Source of the DNA: Strix aluco
Taxonomy: Eukaryota; Chordata; Aves; Strigiformes; Strigidae
Direction: 5' to 3'
Length of the DNA stretch: 64,000 bases
Assembly (NCBI RefSeq): GCF_031877795.1
Contig: NC_133958.1
Coordinates: 2,170,001 to 2,234,000 of the forward strand
How positions within the stretch are numbered: the stretch's first letter is position 1; each line of letters starts with the position of its first letter. Below, one piece after another: positions 18,601 to 31,154 of this stretch. Both the position numbers and the translations under genes were made by a program. The notes under the pieces are model-generated. The model was not told the DNA's origin, ran no database searches, and worked only from the letters and a program-made list of their open reading frames with translations.

Positions 18601-21600
18601 TCTGTGTCTTGAACCACAGTGGGGGGCGGGGGGTGGCGCATGGGGTCGGGATGTGGAGGGGCTCCAGTGGGTGCTGTCCCATGGGGGGATGTTGTTTCTC
18701 CAATTTTGGGGTGTTTGTGGTTGGGGGTGACTCCGTGGAGGGGGTACAGTGCCCCAAGGCCCACCCGAGCAGGGGTCAGGCTGGGCTCGTTTTGGAGGAA
18801 AACCACAAGGATTTGGCACTCGCTGAGTGGTTTTTGCTGGGGAGGGGGGTTGGCTCTTTAGGGGTACCCCTTGGGGGGGGGGGGGATGATCCCCCCAGGG
18901 TGCAGGGGGAGTGGGGATGACGGCCCGGCCCCCCTCTGCCTTTAGGGGAGGCTGCGGGGGGGGGTGTGTGCGACCCTACATAAACGCGGACGGGGCGGGG
19001 CGAGCAGGGGGCGGGGCCGGGCGAGCAGGGGGCGGGGCCGAGCACGTGTGAGGGGCACCTGCCCCGGAGGTAGCGGGGGGCGGGGGGCAGCGTGGGGGTG
19101 CGGGTATGCTGTGGGGTTGGGTTTGGGGCTGGGAGGGGCGATTTGGGGGGCAGGATATGGGGCAGGGGTTGGGGGGCTGTGGGGTAGGGTTTGGGGTGGG
19201 GAGGGGGGATTGGGGGGGGGCTGCGGGGCAGGATGTAGGGCGGGGGGGCGGGGGAGGGCTGTGGGGTGGGGGCCACAGGAGCCGGGCTGCCACCCCCGGG
19301 GTTTTCTCCAGCGACCCTGCAATAACAACAGAGCGGGAGCTGCCCGGACCCCCCCAGCGACCCTACAATAACAACCAGCGCGGGGACGCTGCCATGGCCA
19401 TGCCAGGACCCTCCAGCACCAACCCGGCACAGCCCCGTGACTGACGCCCCCACAACAACCCCCCCGGTACGGACCCACAGCCGACAGCCCTACAAGAACG
19501 ACCCGGTGCCCCCCGCCCCCCCCAATCCAGCGACCCTACAATAACAACCCACCGCACCCCCTACAATAAACACCCCCATCACCCCCTTCCCCAACTCACA
19601 GCCTCCCCCCCCCCCCCACTCCTTTGCTTCCCCCAAAACCCTCCCAGCACCACCGGGGTGCAACCACCACCCCCTAACCTCCTCCCCCCCATAACCTCAG
19701 AGGGTCTGGGTGCCCCCCCCCAACCCTTGCTTGCTGCAAAGCATTGTGGGGGGTGGCGTGGGGGGCTGGCCTCGAGCCCCCCAGCCGGCCGGCGGGTCCC
19801 CCTGAGCGGGCGCCTGTAGAACAAAGGAACCAGCAGCAGCAGCAGGAGCAGGAGCAGCAGCAACAACGTGCAGCTCCGCTGCAACACCCACCCAGAGGGG
19901 GGGGGCCCCACAATTTGCAGCCCCATTTCAAGCCCACTTTTCCTTCTCCCCCCCCCCCCAACTCCCCAACATCCCACGCCGCCGTGCATGCACGTAGCTC
20001 CAGGTCGAACCCACCCGGCCCCCCATTTCCAAGGGGTTGCCGTACCCCTTTTTTCCGGTAATGCTCTTTATATCTAAATTTGGGGGGGGGGGGGGGGTGT
20101 GCGCGTGGAAAGTTGCCGGTGTGCGGCTGAAGTTGTGCGGCGGCGGGGTGAAGTTGTGCCGAGCTGTGTGTTTTTAAGGGGAAAAGCAAAATAAAAAGCA
20201 AAATGGGGTTGGAAAAAATAAGAGGGTGGGATTAAGGGGGGGGGGGTGGCAGCACCCCGTTTTGGTGGGAGTTTAGGGGAAGGAGGGGTGGGGAGTCAGC
20301 GGGGCCGCCCCCGGGGTGGAAATTAAAAGTCGGGGCGACTGGCGTCAGCTGGGTGCTTCACTCGGCTTCGTCTCTGTCCCCACAGAAGTCACCGGCGTCC
20401 CCACGGCGGGGGGGACGGTGTCGGCGTTATGTCCCTCTCGCCGGGCACCCGGTTCCTCTGCCAGCCCCGTCCAGCCGCCGCTTCCCCCCGCTCCACCGCG
20501 GTGGGGGGGAGCCCCGAAATCTAGCGTTCGCCCTGGGAGCGAGATGGAGAGGTGTGAGGGGCTTCGCAGGGAGGTGAGTGCTCCCCCAGCCCCCCCAAAC
20601 CTATCCGCCCCCCCCCCACCTTCCTGGGACACCTTCACCTTTTTGGGGTGATTTGTGGCCTCTTTGCGGCGGTTGTAACGTCACCGTAACTTGTAGGGGG
20701 GCTTGTCGGGGTGGGCAGGGAAAGCCCCTTCTTGGTTGGTTGATGGTTTTATTTTTTTAAGGGTATTTCCGCAGGAAATGGGACCTTCTGCTGCCTTAAA
20801 AGCCGCTTTGATGCCTTAAACCCCCCCAAAGTCTCAGCTTGTCCCTAAAGCATCCCCAAAACACCACCGCAGGGTGGGTGGCAGTTGGATACGTGGGACA
20901 AAACCCACCTTTAAATTGAATTTCTTTGAATTTCTTGGTATAAAAGAGCAAAACGCTGCGTGAAACCCACCTGGGTGCTGTTGGGGGGGGGATCCCCAAA
21001 AAGAAGGGGGTGGTGAGGAAGGGGGCACGTGGTGAGGGCAGAGCCGTGCCCTGGGGGCAGCATCGCCAAGCTAACAAGTTGTGGCATTTTCTCCACCAAA
21101 AATTACAGTGCCTTCCTTCGGCACTTCTGGTTTTACCGGCCGGGGTGGTTGTAACTGGGATTTCTAATATCGCGCCGTCGTGCCCAAGCAGGTGGGGTGA
21201 GGTGGGGGGGCTGCTCTGGCTGGGGGGGTCTCCGCAGCAGAAAGGTGGGGAGGGAGAAACATCTCCTGCTCAGGGTTTATTTTTAGGACTTTGCCCCCCC
21301 CCCCCCCCCCCCCCCCAAATTGCTGCTGCTTTGTTTTTGGGGGGATTTGGGGGGGGTGTTGAGTGGCTGTCTTGTGCCTTCGAGTTGTACCCGGCAGGTT
21401 TTGCCCTTGGGATGGCTGGTGGGACGATGGGACGGGGCAGTGGGGACGTGGGGACAGGCGGCTCAGCCAGCGCTTGGCACACGGCAGGGCAGGGGGAAGG
21501 ACTTTGCCCTTGGCAAAGCGCCGGTGAAAACGGCTGACGGTGGGGATTTGAGCCCCGGCACTTTTCCGGGGTGGGCGTGCTGAAGATGATGATTTATAAA

Positions 21601-24180
21601 GATGCTGCCGGAGCTGGGGTCGGCGGTGGTGGGATTCCCCCAGGAACACAAGCGCCGGCGGGTCCCTGCTCGCCCTGGGCTGGTCCCGGTGGTGCTGGCG
21701 GCCGAGGGAGGGGTGTGCCACGGTTCCCACGTCCCGGCGCCTTTCCCGGGGTGGTTTGGCAGACGAAGAGAGCTGGGGAGCCAGCCCCTTTCCCCGGCAC
21801 CGGTTCTGCCCGTTCCTCTGGCTTGGCCGGGCCTGGGAAAGCCGGCGTCTCCCCTCACACCTCCATCGCTGCAGCCGCGCTCGTGTCTCCCCCGTGGGGT
21901 TGGGTTTCCACGCTGGGTGATGCGTCCCCAGCCACGAGGGTTTTGGGAGAGGAGGGGGAGGGAAGACACCAGAAGTCGAGGTTTTGCTCTGCTCCCCATC
22001 CCGCCGGCACCACCGGACCCTCTCCCGCCTTCCCCGGGTGGCTCTTGATGCTTTTGCCATTTGCATAACTAATCAACGTCTTGGGAACCCGCTCATTACC
22101 GCCGCGGCAAAATATACAGCAAAGCCTCGCTCAGCGCCGGGGAGCCGCCGGTTTTCTCTCACAAGAGCTGCTCAAACTGCCCGGCAAAGATTGGGGCTGG
22201 TGGAGGGGAGGATGCTCTGACCCATCTCCCCCAGTTTTGGGGGGAAAAAACCTTAAATAAACCCCATGGGAAACTCCATTCCCAGGAGGAATAGTTACAC
22301 CGGGAGCCCAAAACCCCTTTGCCGGGTGGCGGTGGGTCACGATGCAGCTCAAGGTGTCCCCAGCGTTGGGAAATGAAAGCCCTTAACTGAATTTGGCAGG
22401 CTGTCTCGGTGCCAAACGCTGGAGATTAGGGATAATCTCATTTAAAGCATTACTAATAAAAAGTTACTAAATTTGTCCATCTCGAGGGGTTTCCCTGATG
22501 GGTTGGGGTGGGTTGTTTTTTTTTTTTTTTTCCGCCCCAAACTGGGTCTGGCATCTCCAAAAAAGCATCAGGGTGATGATGGATGGGATGAAGGACTGGC
22601 TGGGGTTCGTCTTGGTTTTGGCCGGCGCATCCCGGTGTCACCCAAAGGACCGTCACCCGCCTGCCGGGGGGATGTCCTCGGTTAATCCGGAGCGATGCTC
22701 ACCGTTACCATGCCTCCGCTAAAAATATTTCAGATCTCAGCTGGGATGTTAACAGCTAAAATGACTCGGGAGCAAATCGCCGGGTGGATGCTGGCGGACG
22801 CTGTCCAGCTGGAGGAGGAGGAGGATGGGAGGAAGGAGGCGTCTGCGTTAATTAAATCCCCCCCCCTCCGTGTTTCTTGCAGCGACCTGTTGCACGGCGG
22901 TGCCGAGCTTGGCCAGGCAAAAGGGGTTTGCAGCCTGCGGCGCTGTTGTGCGAGGTTGGAAATTGGGGGAAAACCCAGTTCCCCAGCACCGGGTTATCCC
23001 TATTTATTCCCGCGGGAGTCGCGTTGCTCGGAGCAAAGGTCGGATCCCGGCAAGCTCCGGCTCGGCACCGCAGTCGGGCTCTCGGCTCGCACCGGGGCCT
23101 TTTCGAGCACGAGCAAATGTCCCCGGGATGGGGATGTCGGGTCCGTGGTTGCGTTTTCCACCTGGACTCGGCATCTGGTTTATCCGTCCCAGCGGGCGTT
23201 ACGGGGCTCCTCGGATCGCTCCTTCTGCTGCAAATCCCTTTGGAAAACAGTTTTCACTGGGATGCTCCTGGGAAACCTTCGTGACCTTTGAGTTTGGAGA
23301 AGTTTTGCCGGCGATTGGGCCGGGTGTAGGCTTGGAAAACCCGTAGCGGGCTGGGGAGTCCCAGGAGCTTCACCTCGAAGCCTGGATGAGGAAGACTTTG
23401 GGGGAATTTGCTTTCCCACTCCCCTTTTTCCTTCCTTCCCCCCCCCCCCCCCCAAATACACGTGCGCTTTGTAGCAGAGACCTGCCAGCTCCAGACAGGG
23501 GTTGGAAAAGCGGGAGCTGATCCCATCAGGGCTGTTTTAAGGACTCCAGCCCCGGCTTAACCCTTTCGCTGGCCCATTCCCACTGCTTTTCCCATGGGAA
23601 AATGACCCCCCCCCCTCCCCTTTTCTGGATTTTGGGGAGCAGGGGGCAGCCGCGCGACGTGCGGTTTCCTATGTGGGATTTAAGCCTCGCAAAGCTCCGA
23701 CGGCCCCAAATTAACGACGTCCCCGGATTAATGAGGGCCCCAAATGAACAATACCCCCAAATTAATGACATCCCCAAATTAACGAGGGTTTAAACAGCGG
23801 GACAATATTTAGGGGGGGGGGCATAAGCGTGGTTTTGGGGATCCCCTGGCTGCTCTAGGGGGTCCATCCCTGCGTGTTGTTCCCACTCACCAGCGTGGGC
23901 CGTTGCCTCAGTTTCCCGTGGGGGGGGGACACGCACACGACTGGGGTTTGGGGGTCTTGTTACCCAATTTTTTATTTTTTTTTTGGGGGGGGGGGAGAGG
24001 CACTTGCGGGGTCGGCGGCGTGGGGAGGAGGCAAACCCCCCCTGCGTGTCCGTGTGTCCCCCCCCGCCGCCCCCGCTCCTGCGCAGCGGCCGGGATCGAC
24101 TCGCGGCCCCGGCGGGGGGGAGCGGGCGGGCGGTGTCGCGCTGCGTGGGGCGGGGGGGGGGGGTTACGCGTGGGGGGGGG
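18601..24180. other. Intergenic spacer DGUOK-TET3
   Basis: No recognised gene. The segment is rich in G and C runs (19060-19270 strongly G-rich; C runs at 21297-21317 and 23440-23455). It has copies of a short motif CGACCCTACAATAACAAC near 19312-19570, a CAG-rich stretch at about 19830-19865, and one exon-like open segment at 20386-20573 bordered by CACAG and GTGAGT (see findings). It was searched for a TET3 CXXC exon without success. Confidence 0.5.
19310..19575 (+). repeat. Dispersed short repeat with a CCCTACAATAACAAC core
   Basis: Four to five irregular copies of (CAG)CGACCCT(A/G)CAATAACAAC, at about 19312, 19359, 19531 and, shortened, near 19558. A reverse-complement-like GTTATTGTAGGGTC is present at 32322-32335, so the motif is not confined to this site. 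Confidence 0.6.
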
Positions 24181-24189
24181 GTGTTGCGC

Positions 24190-24404
24190 GGAGGGGGAAG
24201 GAGGAGGAGAAGGAGAAGGAGGAGGAGGAGGAGAAGGGGGGGGGGGAAGAAGAGATGCGCCGGTCAAACACCCCCCCGGCTGCAGCAGGGCGGCGGTGAG
24301 GGAGCGCGGAGGAGAGGGAGACAAGATGGCTTCCTCCTGAGGGCCGGATCCGTGCCGGGGCCCGGCGGGGGCTGCGAGGGGGCAGCGGCGGGGGGAGCGG
24401 CGAG
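24190..24404 (+). other. TET3: Putative non-coding first exon of TET3
   Basis: A CpG-rich segment with a strong splice donor (GCGAG|GTAAGT, exon end 24404) lies upstream of and in the same direction as the TET3 coding exons. The 5' end is a guess. It contains ACAAGATGGC, a YY1-like element often found just after transcription starts. Its ATG (24325) opens a five-codon upstream ORF, Met-Ala-Ser-Ser-stop. Joining to the exon at 37714 is inference; another gene or an unannotated transcript could own this promoter. Confidence 0.45.
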
Positions 24405-25974
24405 GTAAGTACCCCCCCCCCCCGCCCCAAAATACCCCCCCCTGCATCCCCCCCCTGGGCATCCCCCCCTGCATCCCCCCTGGGCATCCCCCGCTGCATC
24501 CCACCCGTGCATCCCCCCCCCCCCCCCCCCCCCCCCATGGACTTGCAACCTCGCGGTGGGCTCGGGGCGGGGGGGGCGGCGGGAGAGGGGGGGAGGGGGT
24601 GAAGTCGCCCCCCCCCCCCGCGGTGTTTGCGCGTGTTTTGTGGCTCCGCGGGTGCGGATGAGCAGCGGCGGGCGCGGAGGCGCGGCGGGGCCGGGAGGAC
24701 AAAGCGGCGGGGGCCGGGGGGGGGGACACGCACCGCTCGGCCGGGCCCCGGCTCTACCCTGCCCCCCTTTTGGGGGATTTTGGACTATTTTTCCTCTTTT
24801 ATCCTTTTTCTTTCTCTCCAGCAGCTGGGGGGGGGGGGGGGGGGGACGGAACGGATGGGGGTTGCGGGGGGGGGCGGAGATAAGCCCTTACGTGACCTCC
24901 CCCCCATCTTTATTACACCATGGCTTTTTAGCTTTTTTAAAAAAAATATTATTTTTATTAATCCTCTCCCCTCCATCCCTGAAATGTGCTGAGCTCAGAG
25001 GTACGGCGGGTGATGCTAACAAGGGCGATGAGGCTCCCCTGGCGTGACGTCACCCTGACGTAACCCGTCTGCTGGCAGCTGTCATCCCTCGCCGTGACGA
25101 GGACACGGGGTCCGGTGGGGTCGGCCCCCCGCTTTTCGTCACGCCGGGGAATAACAGGGGGTAGGATGGAGGTGGGGAGAAAAACCAGCATGTCCTCCTC
25201 AGAGGGGTCTCATTCGCCAGCCGAGGCGGCGATTTGGGTCACGCCGGTGCCGAGAGCGACGTGGTTCGGTGTTGGGCAGGATCCGACGGGCTGTGGATGC
25301 TGGTGGCATCAGGGGACGTCCCCGAGGTCAGGGAGCGCGGTGCCGAAACGCGCGGCCGCCCCGAAGTTTTGAGTCCGCGGCGAGCGGCTTCGGCACCACG
25401 TGTTGTCGAGGGACGGGGATGCTTCAGATCTCGCACCCGCGATGCGCCGGCGCGTTGCACCCGCCAACGCCGGAGCCGCCTCCGGAGCCGCGGATGTTTT
25501 GCAAAATAAGATCCCTTCGGAGGTGCCGGGGTGCCGGGTACCGTGGGGTGCCGGGATGCGGCGAGCGCCGGTGCGACCCCGAGGTTGCATCATGCTGGGG
25601 AGGGATGGGCAGCGCCGGAGCAGAGTCCTCGCAGGTTGTTACAGTGGCCCCATAAACGAGCCCCGCTCGTGGCCTTTGGCACCTAATTAGCTGTGACGAG
25701 GTTTGTTTTTCGGATTACCGACCTGGACTCTTTATCGCAGGTAATTAAGGGGAGAGGTGGCTCGGAGGAGGAGCTGATGGGACCTTGGGAAAGCAAAATG
25801 CCCCCCCCCCGCCACTTTGACCTTTCTTGGTGGGGCTTTGCTGGCCCCACTGGGGACGGGGACAGCTCAGTGGTGGCGTGGTGTCTCTGGGACGCGTGGT
25901 TGTGCTGCGGGTCTGCATCCCAAAAAGCCTTTCCCGGGGTGTCCCTGGCGCTGGCATGCTGGGAGTGAGCTGTC

Positions 25975-26935
25975 CCCACAGCACTGGGGTCCCTGGTCCC
26001 CTGCCTGCATGTTCTGGGGTCCCCAATCCCTGTCCCCATGGCATCAGGGTCCCCGGTCACCTGCCTGCATGTTCTGGGGTCCCCAATCCCTGTCCCCATG
26101 GCATCAGGGTCCCCGGTCACCTGCCTGTGTGTTCTGGGGTCCCCAGTCCCTGTCCCCGTGGCATCAGGGTCCCCAGTCCCCTGCCTGCGTGTTCTGGGGT
26201 CCCCAATCCCTGTCCCCATGGCATCAGGGTCCCCAGTCCCCTGCCTGCATGTTCTGGGGTCCCCAATCCCTGTCCCCATGGCATCAGGGTCCCCAGTCCC
26301 CTGCCTGCATGTTCTGGGGTCCCCAATCCCTGTCCCTGTGGGATCAGGGTCCCTGGTCCCCTGCCCACATGTGGTGGGGTCCCCGGTCCCTGTCCCCACG
26401 GCATCGGGGTATTTGGATTCCTGCCTGTGTGTGCCAGGGCCAGTCCCCATCTCCGCAGCATCAGGGTCCCTGTCCCCTGCCTATGTGTGCCAGTGTCCCC
26501 TGTCCCTGTGGCATCGTGTGTCCCTGTCCCCATAGCATTGGGGTTCCCAACCCCCTGCCTACGTGTGCCGGAGTTCCCTGGTCCCCATCCCCACTGCGTC
26601 AGGGTCTTTAGTCCCCTGCTCATGTGCGCCAGTGTCCCCATGTCTGTGGCAGTGGTGTCCCTTGTCCCCTGCCTGTGCGTGCTGGGGTCTCTGCTCCTTG
26701 TTTCTGCAGCGTCGGAGTCCCCGCTCCCTGCCCTGCACGTGTGTGGGGTCCCTAATCCCCATCCCTGTGCCATTGCGGTCACCAGTCCCCTGCCAGCCTG
26801 TGCTGGGTTCCCTTGTCCTTCTCACTGTGACATTGGGGTCCTCAGTCCCCTGCCAGCACGTGCCGGCATCCCCAGTCCCTGTTCCTGTGGCAGTGGGGTC
26901 CCCAACCCCTGCCCGTGTGTGCCGGGGTCCCCGCC
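25975..26935 (+). repeat. 60-bp minisatellite
   Basis: A tandem repeat whose 60-base unit reads GCATCAGGGTCCCCAGTCCC then CTGCCTGCATGTTCTGGGGT then CCCCAATCCCTGTCCCCATG. Units 1-6 (to about 26340) are nearly perfect; later units to about 26935 are degenerate. Because 60 is a multiple of 3, each frame encodes its own repeat peptide, which explains the long open frame at 25827-27590. Confidence 0.93.
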
Positions 26936-28004
26936 GTGTCCCTCGCTCCATGTGCGTGCGCATTCTAATGGGATGGCAGCGAAGGGGCCAGCACCGTCCC
27001 TGTCCCCTGGCTGTCCCCACCGCGATTTGGGATGCAAACTGGGACGAGAGCGATGCACCCCAAACCCAGCCCTCCTGGGGACTGGTCCCCCCTCTCCCCT
27101 CCTCTGCCAGCTCTTTAATCTCGCTGCTTTGAGCTCAGTGCAAGAGGGTGCCAGACCCATTTTTGAGGATGAAAGAGCTTTTTTTTTTTTTTTATTGCCC
27201 CCCCCCTCCCCGGGCCGGCATCCAAGGGGAGATGAAATGAAACGGGAAGAGGCTGGAGGTGAAACAGCTGCGATCGGCTCCGTCCCCGCTCCACATCTGC
27301 CCGCCACGCCGCTGCCAGCCCCACAAACCGAGCTCAACCCCAATTTTCTTCTCTCTCCCGGGGTCAAAACGTCCTTTCCCCAGGAGCCGGGATGCTCGGC
27401 GGTGGCGGGACAGGGCTGGCAGCGCGCAGGCAGCGGGGATTTGCAGGCAGGGTTCTGCTGGCTTGTCGGAGGGAGTCGTGTCGCGGGGACAATGCGGCGT
27501 GTTTGTTTGCTACAGCTAAAATGGCAGTTCTTAAGGGGAAAAAAAAAAAAAGAGAAGTGCTTCTGCACATCCAGTCGCCGCATCTTTTGATTAAATGAGA
27601 TTTTGCTGTCGAATGGGGGAGCTGGGGACCGCGAGCTCCTGAGCCTGCAATTTCCATCGCAGCCAAATGAGGGGAAAAAAAACACCCTGAGCCACCCCAA
27701 GCCCTGGAAATGCTGTGAAAAAAATGGATTGGAGCAAGTTGTAATTGCTGCAGTCATCAGCGCAGAGGCAGGGGATGCTGTGTAATGGCCGGAGGGTTCA
27801 GCACCGCAGAGCTGGTGGCTGCTGGTGGCACGGCTGCGGTCGCCACAGCCCCCCACTCCTCAGCCTGGCCAAACTGGGTGGAGGAGCATCCCGGGAGCTG
27901 CGGCCCAGTGCGAATGCTGGGCTGGAAGGTGATGGGGTGCAGGAGGGGGTTGAGCAGCAACAGGGTGAGGGGCTTTCAAGACCCTGAGCCTCTTAGGAAA
28001 CCCC

Positions 28005-28220
28005 AGTTGGTGTTGCAATTAAAGCCGGTGCGTTTAAGGCCGCTGCAATTAAAGCCGGTGGATTTAAGCTGTTGCATCTAACGCGGCTGCACTTAACACC
28101 TCTGCATCTAACACCACTGCATTTAAAGCCGTTGCATCTAACGCCCTTGCGCTTAACGCCGCCCCAATTAAAGCCGTTGCGATTAAAGCCCTTACATGTA
28201 AAGCCGCACCAATTAAAATG
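28005..28220 (+). repeat. Degenerate 15-18-bp TTAAAGCC/TTAACGCC repeat
   Basis: About thirteen short units alternating CAATTAAAGCCG, GCATCTAACGCC, GCACTTAACACC and GCATTTAAAGCC. They form a strongly periodic array of T/A-rich cores in GC-rich spacers. Confidence 0.8.
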
Positions 28221-29450
28221 AAAGCCATCGCAACGCAAGCTCTTGCAGCGGGGCCGACTTCTCCCACCTGCCTCGCCGAGCCTTCCCCGGTCAGGATCCC
28301 GGCCCAAAGGCAGCCGCTGCCTGCGCCTTGCCCGTCGCCGTGCTCCTCGCATGCAGCCGCTGGTAGCCGGTGCTGCCGGCCAGAGCACGCTGCCTGCCCG
28401 CACATGGCTTTTTTTAGGTTTACAAACATGACGGCCCCGTGCACGCGCCGCTTCCCCCCCTCCTTCCCCGTGAGTCATCAACCCCGTCACCGGGCCGGGG
28501 AAGCCGGAGGCGGCGTCGGCACATCCCCCTCGGTGTTGATGACCCCAGCGGGGGGAAAAAAAGCAAAATTAGATTTTTCCCCCCCCCCCCCCCCTTTTTT
28601 TTTAATCATTCCCGTTCCTCTGTTGGTGAGCGAGATGGGGAGGATGCAGATGGTCACCGTGGCTGCCGCCGCGGCTGGCGGGTGATCCATGATGGGGTGT
28701 TTTTGGAGAGGACCGTGGCACCGGTTGGAGGGTGGGAGAGCTGAAACGCTGCCGGCCGGCGGCCGCGTTTGGGTAGCCTTGGATTCAAGGCGATGCTGGT
28801 TGGCGTGGTTTTGGGGGGTGGGTGAGGTTTTAGGGGGAGGAAAAGCCAGTGAGACCCCAAAATGTAGGCAGAGATGCTGGCAAAAGCCTCGCTGTGCGGC
28901 TCCCCAGGCCCAGCAGCGCCGGTGCCGCGGCTGCCGGCGAGCGTAGAGGTGCCGAAGCCCCCGCGCTGAGCTCATCGCCGGGGCCGGTTGGCGTCGGGGC
29001 TGAGGTGGCTGCGGTGACTCAGCAGTGCCAGCGCTGACTCAGCGGCACCGGCCCCCGGGGAGGCAGCCGGGATAAGGGGGGAGCTTTAAACTTTGGGGGA
29101 GATAAAGGGGTTTTTTTTCTGTACAGCGTCCTGCAGAATGGGTTTGCTGGTGCCGAGCTGGCGTCCGTGTCACCGACACGTGTTTTCCACCCCGTGCATC
29201 TTCCTCCAGCTTTGGAAAAGGGATTTCATCCAGAGGGGTCGTGTCTCCCACCCGCCGCGAGATGCTTTTCCCCACAGGGGACGGGTCGTGATGGTGAAAC
29301 CAACTCTGGGTTTGGCAGAGCCGGCGTTTTCCCTGCTCCCAGACGGGGCAGGGCTGGGCTCCCACTCATCTCCCGGCTCCTGCCCGCCGGCCATCGTGCC
29401 GCCGACTTGTCCATGCTTGTCAGGCGGGAGGGCGGCGGCGCGCACGGTTC

Positions 29451-29488
29451 TCCTCCTCCTCCTCCTCCTCCTCCTCCTCCTCCTCCTC
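29451..29488 (+). repeat. (TCC)n microsatellite
   Basis: An uninterrupted TCC/CCT trinucleotide run of about 12 units in non-coding sequence. Confidence 0.95.
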
Positions 29489-30034
29489 TGCTGAAAGTTC
29501 GGGCTGTGCGGCACGGCGGCGGTGGTGGTGTGAGGAGCCCCCACGTCCCAAGGAGGGGGGGACAACCGCAGCATCCCCCAGGTATGACAGGATGTGGATG
29601 GGCTGGAGGGGAAGCTGAGCACCCGCGGGTGCTGTGTGACACATCCCTGGCTTACACCCAGGGGCCAGGAAGGCGCAGGGACCTCCCTCTGCTCAAACTG
29701 GGGGGCAGAGCCTTGAAAACTGGGGTGCAGTTTGTTTAGTGCTTGGGTGTGGTGCAGCTTTCCTCCTCGCTCCCTGAAAACCGGCTTTTCCCCCCCCGAT
29801 TTGCAATGCAAAGCAATCGGCAGGGTGGAAATGTCTCTGCCGGCGTTGGTGGGGGGGCTGGAAGGGCCAGGAGGGGACCGAGCCCGGTCCCGCGGGGGAC
29901 GCTGGCGACGGGGCTGCGAAATCCGGCCCAGCCCCGCGGGGGCGGCTGGGGTGGGACTGCAAATGCTGCCGGGCTGGGCAAGAGGCGAGGCAAGGCCCCA
30001 AGCCTTTCTCCTGCGGCCCACGCGTTTCCCCCTC

Positions 30035-30725
30035 CCTTCTTTCTTCCCAGGTGGGTCCTTTTTCCTTCCTGACCCTTTCCTCCTGAACCCTGTCCCCTTC
30101 CTCCCCTTCCCCTTCTTCCCCTTGTTTCCCTTCCTCCCCATCCCCATCTTCCTCTTCTTTCCCTCCTTCCCCATCCCTTCTTCCCTTCTTTCTGATGCTT
30201 TCTCCACATTTCTCCCCATCCCCTCCTTCCCCTTCCCTTTCTGCTCCTTCCCCTTCCCTTTCTCCTCCTTCCCTTTCCCTTTCTCCTCCTTCCCTTTCCC
30301 TTTCTCCTCCTTCCCCTTCCCTTTCTCCTCCTTCCCCTTCCCTTTCTCCTCCTTCCCTTTCCCTTTCTCCTCCTTCCCTTTCCCTTTCTCCTCCTTCCCT
30401 TTCCCTTTCTCCTCCTTCCCCTTCCCTTTCTCCTCCTTCCCCTTCCCTTTCTCCTCCTTCCCTTTCCCTTTCTCCTCCTTCCCTTTCCCTTTCTCCTCCT
30501 TCCCCTTCCCTTTCTCCTCCTTCCCTTTCCCTTTCTCCTCCTTCCCTTTCCCTTTCTCCTCCTTCCCTTTCCCTTTCTCCTCCTTCCCTTTCCCTTTCTC
30601 CTCCTTCCCCTTCTTCCCCTTCCTATTCCTCCCTATCCCCTTCTTCCCCTTCTTCCTCTTCCCTTTCTTCCCCTTCCCCTTCCTCTTCCCCTTCCTCCCC
30701 ATCCCCTCCTTCCTCCCCCTTCCCC
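30035..30725 (+). repeat. 21-bp homopyrimidine minisatellite
   Basis: Nearly 0.7 kb of C and T on this strand. The core (about 30225-30610) is a 21-base unit, TTCCCTTTCCCTTTCTCCTC plus C, with CCCC/CTTT variants. On the other strand this reads as a Lys-Gly-Lys-Glu-Glu heptapeptide, so long open frames on both strands are repeat artefacts. Confidence 0.95.
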
Positions 30726-31154
30726 AGGGACAGAGCCGACACTGCTCCCTGCCGAGCCACCGCTTCCCACCAGCCGGCGATTTGGCTTTGCCCAGGCGGC
30801 CCCGGTGCCAATCTGGTAGCCGAGTGCCGGCACAAGAGGAGCCAGCTGTGTTTGAGGAAAAAAATGCTCCAAGAAACAAAAATAGCGCTGCGTTTTGTTG
30901 GTGTTTTTTTTTTTTTTCTCTCCTTCTTTTCCCTTTCAAGAGCTCGGCTCCCTCCCTGCCCGGCCGGAGCCGGGAGCCTGACGCGGCTCTGCGCCGTGCC
31001 AAGCCTTTCCCCCTGCCCGCGCCAACTGGCGGCTCCCGGCTCGGCTCCGCGCCGCGGTGGGAAGGCACGCTGGAGTGGGAACGCACGCCGTGGTTTGGCC
31101 ACGGCACCTTGCTTCCCAAAAGCTGCTCCAGTGGGAGCATCCGCTGGGACATCG

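Noticed and set aside
25827-27590. 587-codon open frame on +
   Set aside because: It is mostly the 60-bp repeat in an open frame followed by GC-rich sequence; other frames and the other strand are open as well.
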